64,000 nucleotides of DNA from Natrinema sp. HArc-T2 (GCF_041821085.1 NZ_JBGUAZ010000001.1:620001-684000); one strand, 5' to 3'; positions 9,173-18,222 are shown, counted from the stretch's first letter. The notes: a model not told the origin generated them from the sequence alone. Translations and numbers: made by a program.

Positions 9173-9694
9173 TCACCATACCCTCACGATAAGTCTGCAT
9201 GCGGGATCACAGCTGCCGTGATCAGTGGTGATGATTCGGGCCGAACTGGCCGCCGACTGGTTGTCGTAGATATCGCCGCCGGACCACTCGTCTGAAGGTG
9301 TAAGGATAGTCCCATTCTCGAGACGCACGACGGTCACGTTCACATTATCCGTTTGGCGAAGCCCAAGCTCAGCTGTCAGGTCATCTTTCGTGTATGTTTT
9401 GTTGAATTCATCCGCACTGATATTGTTGGCCGTTTCCGTCGATGTATTATTGATCATGTGACTCGCGATCCGATCTGCCTGTGCCGTCTCTGCACCACTG
9501 ATTGACGAGTCAAACGGCATCATGATCGTCGGCAGAAACGAGAAGACGAACGCGATCGCCAGCAGGAAAATCCCGATTCCGACGGCGAAGTCTTGGGTGG
9601 TCTGCCCACGGTCGGTCGATCCGCTCGAGACGGTATCCGACCGCTGACGTTTCGTCTGACACCGACGCCGCTCGTTCGGTCGTTTCCACGTCAT
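9173..9694 (-). CDS. pilin-like protein (DUF7287-type)
   Basis: 173 residues with a longer basic N terminus (many Arg and Lys up to STDRGQ), then the helix TTQDFAVGIGIFLLAIAFVF and a soluble part ending ACRLIVRVW with a possible Cys pair (GSCDPAC). D-R-G-Q before the helix is a candidate PibD site. One base separates it from the stop of the TadC-like gene, so it is translated as part of that operon. First of the five pilin-like genes. Confidence 0.82.
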   Translation of the reverse strand: MTWKRPNERRRCQTKRQRSDTVSSGSTDRGQTTQDFAVGIGIFLLAIAFVFSFLPTIMMPFDSSISGAETAQADRIASHMINNTSTETANNISADEFNKTYTKDDLTAELGLRQTDNVNVTVVRLENGTILTPSDEWSGGDIYDNQSAASSARIITTDHGSCDPACRLIVRVW

Positions 9695-9695
9695 G

Positions 9696-11777
9696 TTAGG
9701 CCACCAGTGTCCAGCCGATGAGTGCGACCGAGGACAGCCCGATAACGTATTTCAACCCACTCAGCAGGTCGGCATCCCGAATGTAGCCACAGATGAATCC
9801 GGACATGATCGCCTGAAGCGTCACCGCGTGGAAGAACAACACCGACAGCATGTCGACATCGATGTTCTCGCTCAAGTTCGCTCCGCTCATCGCTCCTCCA
9901 CCCGCTCCACTGGCACTGCTCGCACCGCTCGCACTGGCTCCACCACCACCGGAATTCAGTCCGGCCATCGTGTCGATGAACTGTGTTTTGAGAATCGCAA
10001 TCACTGCCAGCACCGTCATAAATGTCATAATAATGATTACGATCTGCATGCGCGTGCGCGATTTGCGCTCGCGCTCGATGTCGTCGTGGTTCTCACTTGC
10101 ACGTGCAGCCGTCCGAAGCACGTCCGAGATCTGATTTGAAGCCTCCTGGGCCTCAGTGATGAGCCGCGTCGTCCGCGCGAGGCGTGGGATGTGATACTTG
10201 TTGTTGAACTCGATGAGCGCCTCCGTCAGGTTCATCCCGTAGTTGACCTTCGTATACATCATCTCGAACTCACGAGCGAGCTTTCCGCTCGTGGTATCTG
10301 AGACGGCCTTGAGCGACTCGAGCAGCGTCAAGCCAGTGTCGTTCGAACTCGAGAGCTTCCGCAGGTCCTCCGAGAGTTTGTTGACGACCGCGTTTCGATG
10401 GCGAACGTTCCACTCGCGAAAGATCGCAAGCGGCACCGTCGTGATATATAACGGCAAGTAGAGGTAGATGACTGTCCCCCAGATCGGTTTCTCGAGGAGC
10501 TGTCCCCACGACGTCGGTGCCGATCCGGTCACCATTGCCGTCACGACGATGAGCACCGAGATGGGGCCGGTCACGACGAGCGTGATCAATGGATGGTCAC
10601 GGAAGAAGAGGTGGGGTTTCCGCAGCACCTCGAGTGTCTCGTGGGTCCCCTCGCGGTTTTTGATCCGATCGAACACGCGGTGCTCGCCGGTGAACTGCTC
10701 GACGAGTCCGAGGCTCAACAGCCCGTCGTTTTGTCCAGTTTCGGTCCGCTGGTCGGTCGCTCCCATCGAAAGGTAGCCGTCACCGGGTTCGTCGTGTTTG
10801 ACCGTCGAGACGAGGACGAGAAAGCCGACCCCGATCATCGGAATCAGCGCGTAGACGACCATATAGAGCATCTGGTCCGTCACGCTGGCGTTCGGGATCA
10901 TCTTCATCACGACCATGATGATGATGAGCAACAGCGGGAACAGCGACAGCGTCATGTACATCTCACCGAATAGCTCGAGCGTCTCGAGGGTGAGCTCCTG
11001 TTCCTGCTTTGCCGTGCGCATGTGCTTTTCTTTCTTGTCCTCGAGGAAGCTCTCCATGTCACCACCACTGTTGACGATCGAGAGCATGTCCGTCAGGAAC
11101 TGTGAGAGGTCGTCGCTGGGCGTCTCGAGGGCCTGTTTCCGGATCGCCGTCCGGTAGTCGATGTCGAAGTACTCGGTCTCTTTGACAATGCTCTGAAACT
11201 CCTTTGCGACCTCGCCGTAGGTGTCGTCGGCCTGGGCCATCGCCTCGATGATCTCGAGTTGGTTCAGACCGCCGACCGACAGCGCATACATGAACGACAC
11301 CGAGTCGGTCAGCAGCATGTTGATCTCGCGTTTGCGGGTCGAGGCGCGCGAGTAGGGTATCGAGACCATCAAGCCGAACCCGATCGCGAATCCGATCGAA
11401 CCGAACAGTAGTCCGCTGAAGAAGACGACCGCCGGCACGCGAAGCATCTCGATGATCGTAAGCAGCAGGCCGTTGCCGACCGGCATACCGATGAGCGGTT
11501 CGTTCGAGAGGAAGCCGAGCGCGAAGAGACCGTAGCCAAGCAACAGTCCGATCAGCCAAAGGCTCAGCCCGCTGATCGTTCCGATACCAAGCGATCGAGA
11601 GAGGTACAGTTCGACCGTATCGGTCATCCGCGCCTGGGAGAGTTTCGTCTCGACGTCAGCGACGAACTCGCTGTCGTCGCTGAACAGGCGATCGTACAGC
11701 GGATAGAAGCGATCTCCCAGCGCATCGGAACTCGCCGACATCCCAGAGCCGCCACTGCTGTCGGTTTTCAAACTCAT
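9696..11777 (-). CDS. type II/IV secretion F-type membrane protein (TadC/PilC-like)
   Basis: 693 residues; the inner-membrane platform for pilus assembly. Two GspF/TadC modules are visible: one from about 60 to 320, with membrane helices around LSLWLIGLLLGYGLFALGF and LFPLLLIIIMVVMKM, the second from about 390 to the end. A Gly/Ala/Ser-rich stretch (GGGGASASGASSASGAGGG) lies near the C terminus before the last helices. ATG 11777 overlaps the ATPase stop by 4 nt. This pairing of one ATPase and one double-module TadC protein is normal for haloarchaeal type IV pili. Confidence 0.9.
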   Translation of the reverse strand: MSLKTDSSGGSGMSASSDALGDRFYPLYDRLFSDDSEFVADVETKLSQARMTDTVELYLSRSLGIGTISGLSLWLIGLLLGYGLFALGFLSNEPLIGMPVGNGLLLTIIEMLRVPAVVFFSGLLFGSIGFAIGFGLMVSIPYSRASTRKREINMLLTDSVSFMYALSVGGLNQLEIIEAMAQADDTYGEVAKEFQSIVKETEYFDIDYRTAIRKQALETPSDDLSQFLTDMLSIVNSGGDMESFLEDKKEKHMRTAKQEQELTLETLELFGEMYMTLSLFPLLLIIIMVVMKMIPNASVTDQMLYMVVYALIPMIGVGFLVLVSTVKHDEPGDGYLSMGATDQRTETGQNDGLLSLGLVEQFTGEHRVFDRIKNREGTHETLEVLRKPHLFFRDHPLITLVVTGPISVLIVVTAMVTGSAPTSWGQLLEKPIWGTVIYLYLPLYITTVPLAIFREWNVRHRNAVVNKLSEDLRKLSSSNDTGLTLLESLKAVSDTTSGKLAREFEMMYTKVNYGMNLTEALIEFNNKYHIPRLARTTRLITEAQEASNQISDVLRTAARASENHDDIERERKSRTRMQIVIIIMTFMTVLAVIAILKTQFIDTMAGLNSGGGGASASGASSASGAGGGAMSGANLSENIDVDMLSVLFFHAVTLQAIMSGFICGYIRDADLLSGLKYVIGLSSVALIGWTLVA

Positions 11778-14700
11778 GCGTCTCCGTCCTCGTCGGTGTC
11801 GTCGTCAGTCTCGTCTTCGGGCTCGAAGATCCCCGTGTTGCTGTCGGCCAGTGCGTCGTCGGTGTCCGTGCTGTCGTCTTTGAAAATCGATCCGTCGTCG
11901 CTCGTCTCGCTGCTGTCGAACAGCGACCCGTCGTCGCCGTCGTCTGTATCTGCCTCGCCATCGCTGAAGATCGAATCAGTCTCGTCGCCGAATATCGACG
12001 TGTTATCGTCTCCGTCGGCATCAACTGGTGTCGACCGGTCGGCTGACGTATCAGCCTCAGCTGACCGTGTCCCACCGGCAGGGTCCGTTGAGTCAGCCGC
12101 GTCCGCCTGACCCCTGGGCGGATCCGACGTGTCGCCCTCGATGTCAATCGTCGGTGACTCCGGCTCGGGTTCCGTCGTCTCGTCCCCATCCATCGCCGGT
12201 TCGTCGGTGATGTCGATCGTCGGTGGCTTCGGTTCGGCCTCATCGCTCGAGGCCGCATCCGACTCGTCGTTGTGCTGTGTGCCGGAGTCGCTGTCCGAAC
12301 CCTCATCGGACGACTCCGGATCGAAGATCGAATCGAGATCGTCCTCCGGAAACATCGACTCGAATCCGGAGGCGTTCGCGTGACCAGCCGCCTCTTCGCT
12401 GTCGCTTGCTTGATCGCCGTCCGTGTCGTCGAGTTCGTCTATCGTCTCACCCATGTCGTCGAACAGTCCGACCAGATCCTCGCCGTCGGCGTCGCCAGTG
12501 TCATCTTCCGGAGAGGTTGTCGACTCGGGTTGTGCCTCGTCGGTTTCGTCGGTCGGTTCCGCGGACTGACTCGCAGCAGTCGAGCCTTCGACCGACATCG
12601 GTTGGCTCTCGTCGGTTGGCAGTTCCGTCTCGACGCCACGGTCGCTGTCAGTCGCCTCGAGAGCTGTCTCTGGCGATGCAGGTGACTCGCTGTTCGAGTC
12701 GGTAGCCGGTTCGGCTTCATCGGCGATTGGTGCCGGCTCGAGTGCGCTTGGGCCATCGTCGGCTTCGGCGGCAGTTTCAGCGCCGGCTGCATCGGCTGTC
12801 GAATCAGCAGTGGCCGCCGTATCGTCGTTGCGCTCTTCGTCGGATCCGATGGCGAACCCGGTGTCTTCGCTGAGCCACGCCGGTTCGTCGCCGATGCCCT
12901 CGTCACCGACGGCGAACGCTGTCGAGTCATCGCCGAGTTCCCACTCGTCCTCGTCGACGTCGTCGTCGACGGCACCGGCGAAGTCGAACTCGTCGATGTC
13001 AGCGCGATCGACATCGATGGAACTCTCTTCCTCAACGTCGCCGAGTGCGCTCGCGAGACCGCTTGGTACCTGTCCCCGGTACTCCTCGAACAGCGACTCC
13101 TCGGCCCGCTCTAAGATGTCCATCGAGAGGTTGTACGTCTCGTTCGTCGCCTCCGGACGTGGGACGAGCTCTTCTTTCTCCTGATCGACGTCGATCAGAA
13201 CGCTTTCCATCTCACGGAGGTCCTCGAGACTGTCCTCGAGTTGGCCGTTCGCGATCAGTGTGAGAATGGTGTCGGGATCGTTGATGAACGCTTGCACTGT
13301 CGCGGCGACCTGCGCGTACGTGTTCAGCCCGTTCTTGATGAGATACGCGAGGATGACCTCTCGTTTGAACAGTTCCTCCTTGAGTTTCTCGTTGCTCCAG
13401 CCGCGGTCGAACTGGATCTCCTCTAAGGTGTTCGAGTCCCCCATCTTGAGGTACTCGTCGGTCTCGGCTTGCCACTGGTAGACGTCCTGAACGTTGATCT
13501 CGTCGTGTTCGGCATCGTAGTGGTTGATCTCGGTCAGTGACTTGTTCCGGCGGACCTTTCGGCCCTGCACCCGCGTCTGAGTCTGGATGGAGACCAGATC
13601 CAGCGCGGTGAACATCGTCTTCGAGACGTTGATCGGGTCCGTCGTGAACCGCTTGAGGACTTCGTCGACGGAGTCGGCGTGGAACGTCGTGTAGGTGGTG
13701 TGACCCGTCGACATGACCTGGAACAGCGTCCGACCTTCCTCACCACGGATCTCACCCATGACGATGTAGTCGGGGCGCTGTCGCAGTGCGGCTTCCAGCA
13801 GGTCGAACTCGTCGACGTCACCCTGCTCGTCGTCGGCAAACGAGGGTCGAGTGACGCTTGCGATCCAATTTCGCTGGGGGAGTTCGACCTCGCGGGTGTC
13901 CTCGATCGAGACGATCTTCGCACTCGAGGGAATAAACAGCGACACCGCGTTTAGCGAGGTCGTCTTCCCGGACGCAGTACCGCCGGCGAAGATCAGGCTC
14001 TTGTGATTTTCGATGGCGAGCCACAGAAACGCCATCTCGTCCAGACTGAAGGTGTTCCAGTTGATGAGGTCGATCGGAGTAAACGGAACGTCCTTGAACT
14101 GTCGGATGGTGTAGTTGGTCCCGTGGTCGGAGACTTCCTTGCCAAGCGTTAGCTGGGCACGCGAGCCGTCAGGCAGCGTTGCGTCGACCTGCGGAAGCCG
14201 CTTGCTGATCCCCTTTCCGGAGCGCTGGGCGAGTTTGACGACGAAGTCGTCGAGTTCGTCTTCGCCGTGGTAGACGTTCGAGATGATCTGTTCGTACTCG
14301 GAGTGATAGACGAACACCGGCGAGTTGTAGCCGTCGACGGAGATGTCCTCGACGTTGATGTCGTGTTTGATGCCGTCGATGCGCTCGTAGCCGATGAAGT
14401 CGCGTTTGAGCAAATAAAGTAGCTTCTCAACCTGATACTCGCTTAGCGTGTCCGGATCGTCCGCGAGAATCGCTGGCTCGGGGCGTACCTCGATCCCCTC
14501 GAGCTGACGCGGGCCATCTTCGGCGTCAGCCTCGTCGTCCTCATCGTCGAGCAGTCCCTGCAGCGTCTCGAGAATTCCTTTCGACGTGTCATCCGATGTG
14601 GCCTCGAAGAGATCGTATCGCTCGAGAAGGCGTCGGGCTTCGTCCTCTATAACCGTTCGTCGGCCATCCTCCGTGGCTTTCTCCTTGATGCCCTCTTCGG

Positions 14701-15631
14701 CGTACTTGATCGCCGTCCTGAGCTTGCCCGAGAGGAACTCCTTAAGTTCCTCCTCGATCTCGTTCTGGTACGGCTCGACCATGTAGTACTTCTTTTCGTT
14801 CTCTTTCTCCGAATGGAAGATCACGACGAAAGCATAGGGTTTGTTCACCCAGTAGCGCTCGACCTCGCGAAAGTGGGTCTTTTTCTCCATCGGGACGGCC
14901 TTCTCGAGGTCGTAGCGGTTCGAGACAGTGGTGTTGTCCGCAGCCGTCGAGAAGAACTCGTCCTCGTCGATGTCTTCTTGGATGTTGACCGTCCGCTCTT
15001 CGACGATGTCGTCGAGCTCGAGGGCGGCGTCGTTTCCGGCTGCAAGCCGTTGCTCGAGCGTGTCGGGATCGAAGCCGAGTGACTCCTCCTTGTCGTGGCG
15101 AACGATGTGGCCGTTGCTATCGCGTGGACGACTCCCGTCGTCGTTGTAGTAGTATTCCCACTTGTAGTGTTCCCACGTCCAGGTGTCCTTGACGACCGGC
15201 GTCGTCTCTGGATCGACGTACTCGAGGAAGCTGTCCCAGAGCGTGTCCGCGTTGTCGCCGGCGATCGGCACGACGTGGTCTGCGAGGTCGTCCGGATGAT
15301 GGCCCAGATACGTTTCCGGATCGAACTCGACTTGGTTCCAGTCGTCTCTGCTGGGAACCGTCGTCTCGATTTCCTCGTCGGTATCGAGCCCGAGCTGGTC
15401 GTCCGCATCGGCTGGTTCGGGCTCGTCCGGATAGAGGACGGATACCTCGTCACCATACCCGTACTCGTTCATGAACTCCTCCCACGTGTACTCCCCGACA
15501 CGGACGGCCGAGTTCGTGCTCGGCCCTGCTTCGTGGGATTGTGCTTCTTCCGACGCAGAATCGGACGCCTCCCCCTCAGAAAAGTCCCCGGCATCCGATT
15601 GGTCGGCTTCGTCAATAGCCATTACATTCAT
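11774..15631 (-). CDS. type II/IV secretion system ATPase with long acidic tail
   Basis: 1285 residues, far longer than most PilB/TadA-type ATPases. An acidic N-terminal part is followed by the secretion ATPase core with Walker A GGTASGKTT (about residue 548), Walker B region YIVMGEIRGEEG and a His box MSTGHTTYTTFHADS. From about residue 875 to the end the chain is a highly acidic, Ser/Thr/Asp/Glu-rich tail with at least eight short [SG]-[ILM]-F-containing motifs. I chose ATG 15631 because GAGGGGTGA lies 8-10 nt upstream; ATG 15622 is also possible. It powers polymerisation of the pilins encoded downstream. First gene of the operon. Confidence 0.9.
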   Translation of the reverse strand: MNVMAIDEADQSDAGDFSEGEASDSASEEAQSHEAGPSTNSAVRVGEYTWEEFMNEYGYGDEVSVLYPDEPEPADADDQLGLDTDEEIETTVPSRDDWNQVEFDPETYLGHHPDDLADHVVPIAGDNADTLWDSFLEYVDPETTPVVKDTWTWEHYKWEYYYNDDGSRPRDSNGHIVRHDKEESLGFDPDTLEQRLAAGNDAALELDDIVEERTVNIQEDIDEDEFFSTAADNTTVSNRYDLEKAVPMEKKTHFREVERYWVNKPYAFVVIFHSEKENEKKYYMVEPYQNEIEEELKEFLSGKLRTAIKYAEEGIKEKATEDGRRTVIEDEARRLLERYDLFEATSDDTSKGILETLQGLLDDEDDEADAEDGPRQLEGIEVRPEPAILADDPDTLSEYQVEKLLYLLKRDFIGYERIDGIKHDINVEDISVDGYNSPVFVYHSEYEQIISNVYHGEDELDDFVVKLAQRSGKGISKRLPQVDATLPDGSRAQLTLGKEVSDHGTNYTIRQFKDVPFTPIDLINWNTFSLDEMAFLWLAIENHKSLIFAGGTASGKTTSLNAVSLFIPSSAKIVSIEDTREVELPQRNWIASVTRPSFADDEQGDVDEFDLLEAALRQRPDYIVMGEIRGEEGRTLFQVMSTGHTTYTTFHADSVDEVLKRFTTDPINVSKTMFTALDLVSIQTQTRVQGRKVRRNKSLTEINHYDAEHDEINVQDVYQWQAETDEYLKMGDSNTLEEIQFDRGWSNEKLKEELFKREVILAYLIKNGLNTYAQVAATVQAFINDPDTILTLIANGQLEDSLEDLREMESVLIDVDQEKEELVPRPEATNETYNLSMDILERAEESLFEEYRGQVPSGLASALGDVEEESSIDVDRADIDEFDFAGAVDDDVDEDEWELGDDSTAFAVGDEGIGDEPAWLSEDTGFAIGSDEERNDDTAATADSTADAAGAETAAEADDGPSALEPAPIADEAEPATDSNSESPASPETALEATDSDRGVETELPTDESQPMSVEGSTAASQSAEPTDETDEAQPESTTSPEDDTGDADGEDLVGLFDDMGETIDELDDTDGDQASDSEEAAGHANASGFESMFPEDDLDSIFDPESSDEGSDSDSGTQHNDESDAASSDEAEPKPPTIDITDEPAMDGDETTEPEPESPTIDIEGDTSDPPRGQADAADSTDPAGGTRSAEADTSADRSTPVDADGDDNTSIFGDETDSIFSDGEADTDDGDDGSLFDSSETSDDGSIFKDDSTDTDDALADSNTGIFEPEDETDDDTDEDGDA

Positions 15632-15872
15632 ACTGAAGTTCACCCCTCAAAAAATTCATCCGCCCATTACCATTTCTGATAATTTTCTCCGACTGTTTTT
15701 GACTGACCGGCCCCTGCTTGCTGGCAATCTCTTCAATTCATAAGTCTGACTCTTCGTCTCATCGCGGCCCGGTCGGTTTGATGACCACTGGTACTGTCCC
15801 ACGGTATCCATTCTCATTGGAACGATCGTCTAGCAGCAACTTCGCTTCGAACCGACGGGATCGTGGTGGTTT

Positions 15873-15969
15873 CAGACGGGCTGCTGTTCCGCTGGCCCGA
15901 CCCGAACGCAGGCGGTCACGGGCACACCGGATCCACTGCAGGCAGCCGTCTGACGGCGGTCCGTCTCAG
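15873..15969. repeat. dispersed palindromic repeat, copy 1 (diverged)
   Basis: Begins CAGACGGGCTGCTGTTCC and ends GACGGCGGTCCGTCTCAG. The outer arms match those of the copies at 16693, 48724 and 51440, but the inner arms pair poorly here. Intergenic, upstream of the tRNA-Arg region. Confidence 0.6.
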
Positions 15970-16061
15970 TTCGAGGAGGGCAACTGGGCAGCAATTACGG
16001 TGAGACACACTCGAGAGACCGTAGGCGTAGCGGCCCGCTCGCCACTATGTGGCTCGCTGCA

Positions 16062-16092
16062 CGGGCGCGACGGGATTCGAACCGTAATCAGA
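16062..16092 (-). repeat. tRNA-Arg 3'-end fragment (T arm plus acceptor strand)
   Basis: On the minus strand this stretch reads TCTGATTACGG, TTCGAATCCCG, TCGCGCCCG. It aligns with the last 32 nt of the intact tRNA-Arg about 80 nt away (TCTGATC, T arm with TTCGAAT, acceptor CACGCCC) with a few mismatches and one gap. No anticodon arm or 5' half accompanies it. It looks like a partial tRNA duplicate, such as a recombination or integration scar. Confidence 0.55.
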
Positions 16093-16171
16093 CGTGCTCG
16101 CGATGCTGCGCGCGCCTGGTAGGGTTTCGAATCTCCGTGCTCGTCCGCTCCTCACGTCCGTTCGTCGCGGA

Positions 16172-16244
16172 CGGGCGTGGCGGGATTCGAACCCACGATC
16201 AGAAGGTTAGGAACCTCCTGCCCTCTCCGCTAGGCCACACGCCC
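16172..16244 (-). tRNA. tRNA-Arg (anticodon CCT)
   Basis: Cloverleaf on the minus strand: acceptor GGGCGTG/CACGCCC (7 bp), D stem GCC/GGC, anticodon stem GGAGG/CCTTC (one G-U) with loop TTCCTAA, giving anticodon CCT for AGG codons. The variable loop is short and the T arm is GTGGG-TTCGAAT-CCCGC. Discriminator base G. No intron and no encoded CCA. It lies between the pilus operon and tatA. Confidence 0.93.
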
Positions 16245-16260
16245 CGGCGTAAAAGAATCG

Positions 16261-16560
16261 TCAGTTGGGTTCTGTCTCGACGTCCGTCTCTTCCTCGCTG
16301 GTTACCGGCTCCGTGTCGACGAACTCGTCGTCGTCACCGCCAGCACTCTCGTCGTAGTCTCCGGACTCGCGCATTTCCTCGAGTTCCGATTCGACCTTTT
16401 CGCGCCCTTTCTGGAATTCACCCATGGCTTCACCGGTCGACCGTGCCAGCTTCGGGATCTTGTTGGCTCCGAACAGCAAGATGGCAAGGAGCAGGATGAC
16501 GCCCAGCTCCATCGGCCCGAATCCGCCGGGGATGAACAGCGGTGTTAGTTCGGCTTGCAT
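16261..16560 (-). CDS. tatA: Sec-independent translocase subunit TatA
   Basis: 99 residues. Forms the twin-arginine translocation pore; haloarchaea export most secretory proteins by Tat. N-terminal hydrophobic helix (FGPMELGVILLLAILLFGA) with the typical F-G motif, then the amphipathic helix NKIPKLARSTGEAMGEFQKG and an acidic C-terminal tail. ATG 16560 (MQAELTPLF) is chosen over an upstream in-frame start because a TATA-like TTATAA lies about 30 nt before it and homologues begin this way. Stands alone, with no tatC in the window. Confidence 0.93.
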   Translation of the reverse strand: MQAELTPLFIPGGFGPMELGVILLLAILLFGANKIPKLARSTGEAMGEFQKGREKVESELEEMRESGDYDESAGGDDDEFVDTEPVTSEEETDVETEPN

Positions 16561-16587
16561 TTCTACGCACAGCTTGTCCACTGGCAA

Positions 16588-16593
16588 TTATAA
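16588..16593 (-). promoter_or_regulatory. TATA box of tatA
   Basis: TTATAA (minus-strand reading) about 30 nt upstream of the tatA ATG, predicting a very short leader. Confidence 0.5.
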
Positions 16594-16692
16594 CCTTTTT
16601 GGACCACTTAGGTAATCAAGCGGCCACGACAGTCCGTCTACGAACGAGATTCGCCGAAAAATGAATCGACACAGCTCGAGTATACTCTCGTC

Positions 16693-16780
16693 TCATACGG
16701 TCTGCTGTCACGATGTCCCGGTGGGACCGCAGTGCGGGCCGCGGTCCCACCGGCACTGACTGACAGGAGTCCGTATCAGC
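16693..16780. repeat. dispersed palindromic repeat, copy 2
   Basis: Outer arms ATACGGTCTGCTGTCA (16695-16710) and TGACAGGAGTCCGTAT (16761-16776) are inverted with 14 of 16 positions paired. An inner perfect inverted repeat CCGGTGGGACCGC/GCGGTCCCACCGG surrounds a short loop. The whole forms one long hairpin between tatA and the peroxiredoxin gene. Confidence 0.8.
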
Positions 16781-16860
16781 GACGGGACCGCTGACTGCCG
16801 TCCGTCGAAACCGTTCCGCGAACGAAACTGTCTTTCCCGCGTGGTTGCAACGGACTGACG

Positions 16861-17340
16861 ATGGTAACGACCGGAGACGCCGCACCCGATTTCACCGCAC
16901 CGCTTGCGAACGGCGACATCGAGGAGTTCACCCTCTCGGAACGGCTGGAAGACGACGCGCCGATCGTCCTGGCTTTCTTCCCCGGCGCGTTCACGAGTGT
17001 TTGTACGACCGAGATGTGTACGTTCCAGGATCGGCTGGCCACCTTCAACGACCTCGACGCCAGCGTCTACGGTGTCAGCCGGGACTCGCCGTTTACGCTC
17101 AACGAGTTCCGTGCACAGAACGACCTCGAGTTCGGCCTGCTCAGCGACTACAACAAGGAGGTCGTCGACGACTACGACATCGAGATGGACTTCGCCGATC
17201 TGGGCGTCTACGGCGTCGCCAAGCGCTCGGTGTTCGTCGTCGACGGCGACGGCGAGGTCGTCTACTCGTGGGTTAGCGACGACCCCGGCGTCGAGCCCGA
17301 CTACGACGAGGTCGAGGCAGCAGTCGAGAACTGCTCCTAA
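16861..17340 (+). CDS. peroxiredoxin (AhpE/BCP-like thiol peroxidase)
   Basis: 159 residues, cytoplasmic, reduces hydrogen and organic peroxides. Thioredoxin fold with the motif FFPGAFTSVCTTEMC: Cys48 is the peroxidatic cysteine with the expected Pro41 and Thr45, and Cys53 is a possible resolving cysteine. A second segment, FGLLSDYNKEVV, is also typical. Monocistronic by appearance, preceded by repeat copy 2 and followed by a T run at 17379-17384. The class (AhpE versus BCP) is not certain. Confidence 0.92.
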   Translation: MVTTGDAAPDFTAPLANGDIEEFTLSERLEDDAPIVLAFFPGAFTSVCTTEMCTFQDRLATFNDLDASVYGVSRDSPFTLNEFRAQNDLEFGLLSDYNKEVVDDYDIEMDFADLGVYGVAKRSVFVVDGDGEVVYSWVSDDPGVEPDYDEVEAAVENCS

Positions 17341-17378
17341 CGACCACCTGCGGACCAGCCTGCCACCCGTCGCAGAAC

Positions 17379-17386
17379 TTTTTTAG
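17379..17386 (+). promoter_or_regulatory. T-rich site: peroxiredoxin terminator and/or HD-gene TATA
   Basis: A six-T run followed by AG lies 39 nt after the peroxiredoxin stop and 25 nt before the next ATG. Archaeal transcription ends at T runs, yet the spacing also fits a TATA box for a leaderless mRNA of the HD gene. The two roles cannot be separated by eye. Confidence 0.4.
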
Positions 17387-17406
17387 TCCGCACCCGAGAG
17401 ATCAGT

Positions 17407-18222
17407 ATGAGCGATTCTGCCGCCGACGAGGATTCCCGCCGTGTTTACTCTCCCGACGACGACCACGCGTTCCCCGATGAGAAGCTCAACCGAGTCCTCG
17501 AGTACATCAAGGCCGACGAAGAGATCGCAGCGTACCTCGAGGCACAGAACATCAACGCGGTCGATCGGATGCGATACAACGACCACGGGACGAAACACAT
17601 CGAGATCGTCCGCAACCGGGCGCTGTGTCTGTACGACCTGCTCAAGGTCGGCAACGTCGATTTCAACGGGGCTCGCCAGCAGGGACTGGCCGAGGAAGAC
17701 GAATCTGTCATCATCGCGCTCGCGGCGACGCTCCACGATGTCGGCCACGTCGTCCACCGCGACAGCCACGCCTACTACTCGATCCCGCTGGCGGCAGACA
17801 TCCTCGAGCGGGTCCTCCCCGAATTCTACGATGTCGCCGAGACCGTCCGAATGAAAGGCGAAATCCTCCACGCCATTCTCTGCCATCACACCGCCGAGAC
17901 GCCGCTGACGACCGAAGCCGGCGTTATTCGCGTCGCCGACGCCCTCGATATGGAACACGGTCGCTCTCGCATTCCCTACGAGTCCGGCGGTCGTGGGATC
18001 AACACCCTCTCGAGTCAGGCGATCAGTCGCGTGTCGCTCCAGCAGGGCGATACGACGCCCGTCATGGTCGAGATCGAGATGACCAACGCCGCCGGCGTCT
18101 ATCAGGTCGACAACCTACTCAAAGCCAAACTGAAAGATTCCGGCCTCGCAGATCAGATCCGGATCGTCGCCGTCAACACGAACGAAAATCGCGAGCAGTT
18201 GGTCGAACGGATCGAGCTCTAG
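17407..18222 (+). CDS. HD-domain phosphohydrolase
   Basis: 271 residues. Metal-dependent phosphohydrolase fold: His60 and His64 in NDHGTKHIEIV, the His110-Asp111 doublet in AATLHDVGHVVH, the pair His160-His161 and Asp178 in RVADALDMEHGRS. The C-terminal about 70 residues (VSLQQGDTTPVMVEIEMTN...) form an extra beta-rich domain. Substrate unknown; relatives act on nucleotides or cyclic nucleotides. No operon partner. Confidence 0.88.
   Translation: MSDSAADEDSRRVYSPDDDHAFPDEKLNRVLEYIKADEEIAAYLEAQNINAVDRMRYNDHGTKHIEIVRNRALCLYDLLKVGNVDFNGARQQGLAEEDESVIIALAATLHDVGHVVHRDSHAYYSIPLAADILERVLPEFYDVAETVRMKGEILHAILCHHTAETPLTTEAGVIRVADALDMEHGRSRIPYESGGRGINTLSSQAISRVSLQQGDTTPVMVEIEMTNAAGVYQVDNLLKAKLKDSGLADQIRIVAVNTNENREQLVERIEL

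Larger units (their letters stand above)
15632..16171. other. 540-nt non-coding region between pilus operon and tRNA-Arg
   Basis: No credible gene. It holds the pilus operon promoter region (AT-rich DNA at 15645-15700), one copy of the dispersed palindromic repeat (15873-15969) and a tRNA 3' fragment (16062-16092). An open frame across 16047-16499 reads through the tRNA gene and is an artefact. Confidence 0.6.

Noticed and set aside
16047-16499. 150-codon plus-strand frame containing GGIRTHD
   Set aside because: It reads antisense through the tRNA fragment, the tRNA-Arg and tatA; this peptide is a well-known artefact of translating tRNA genes.
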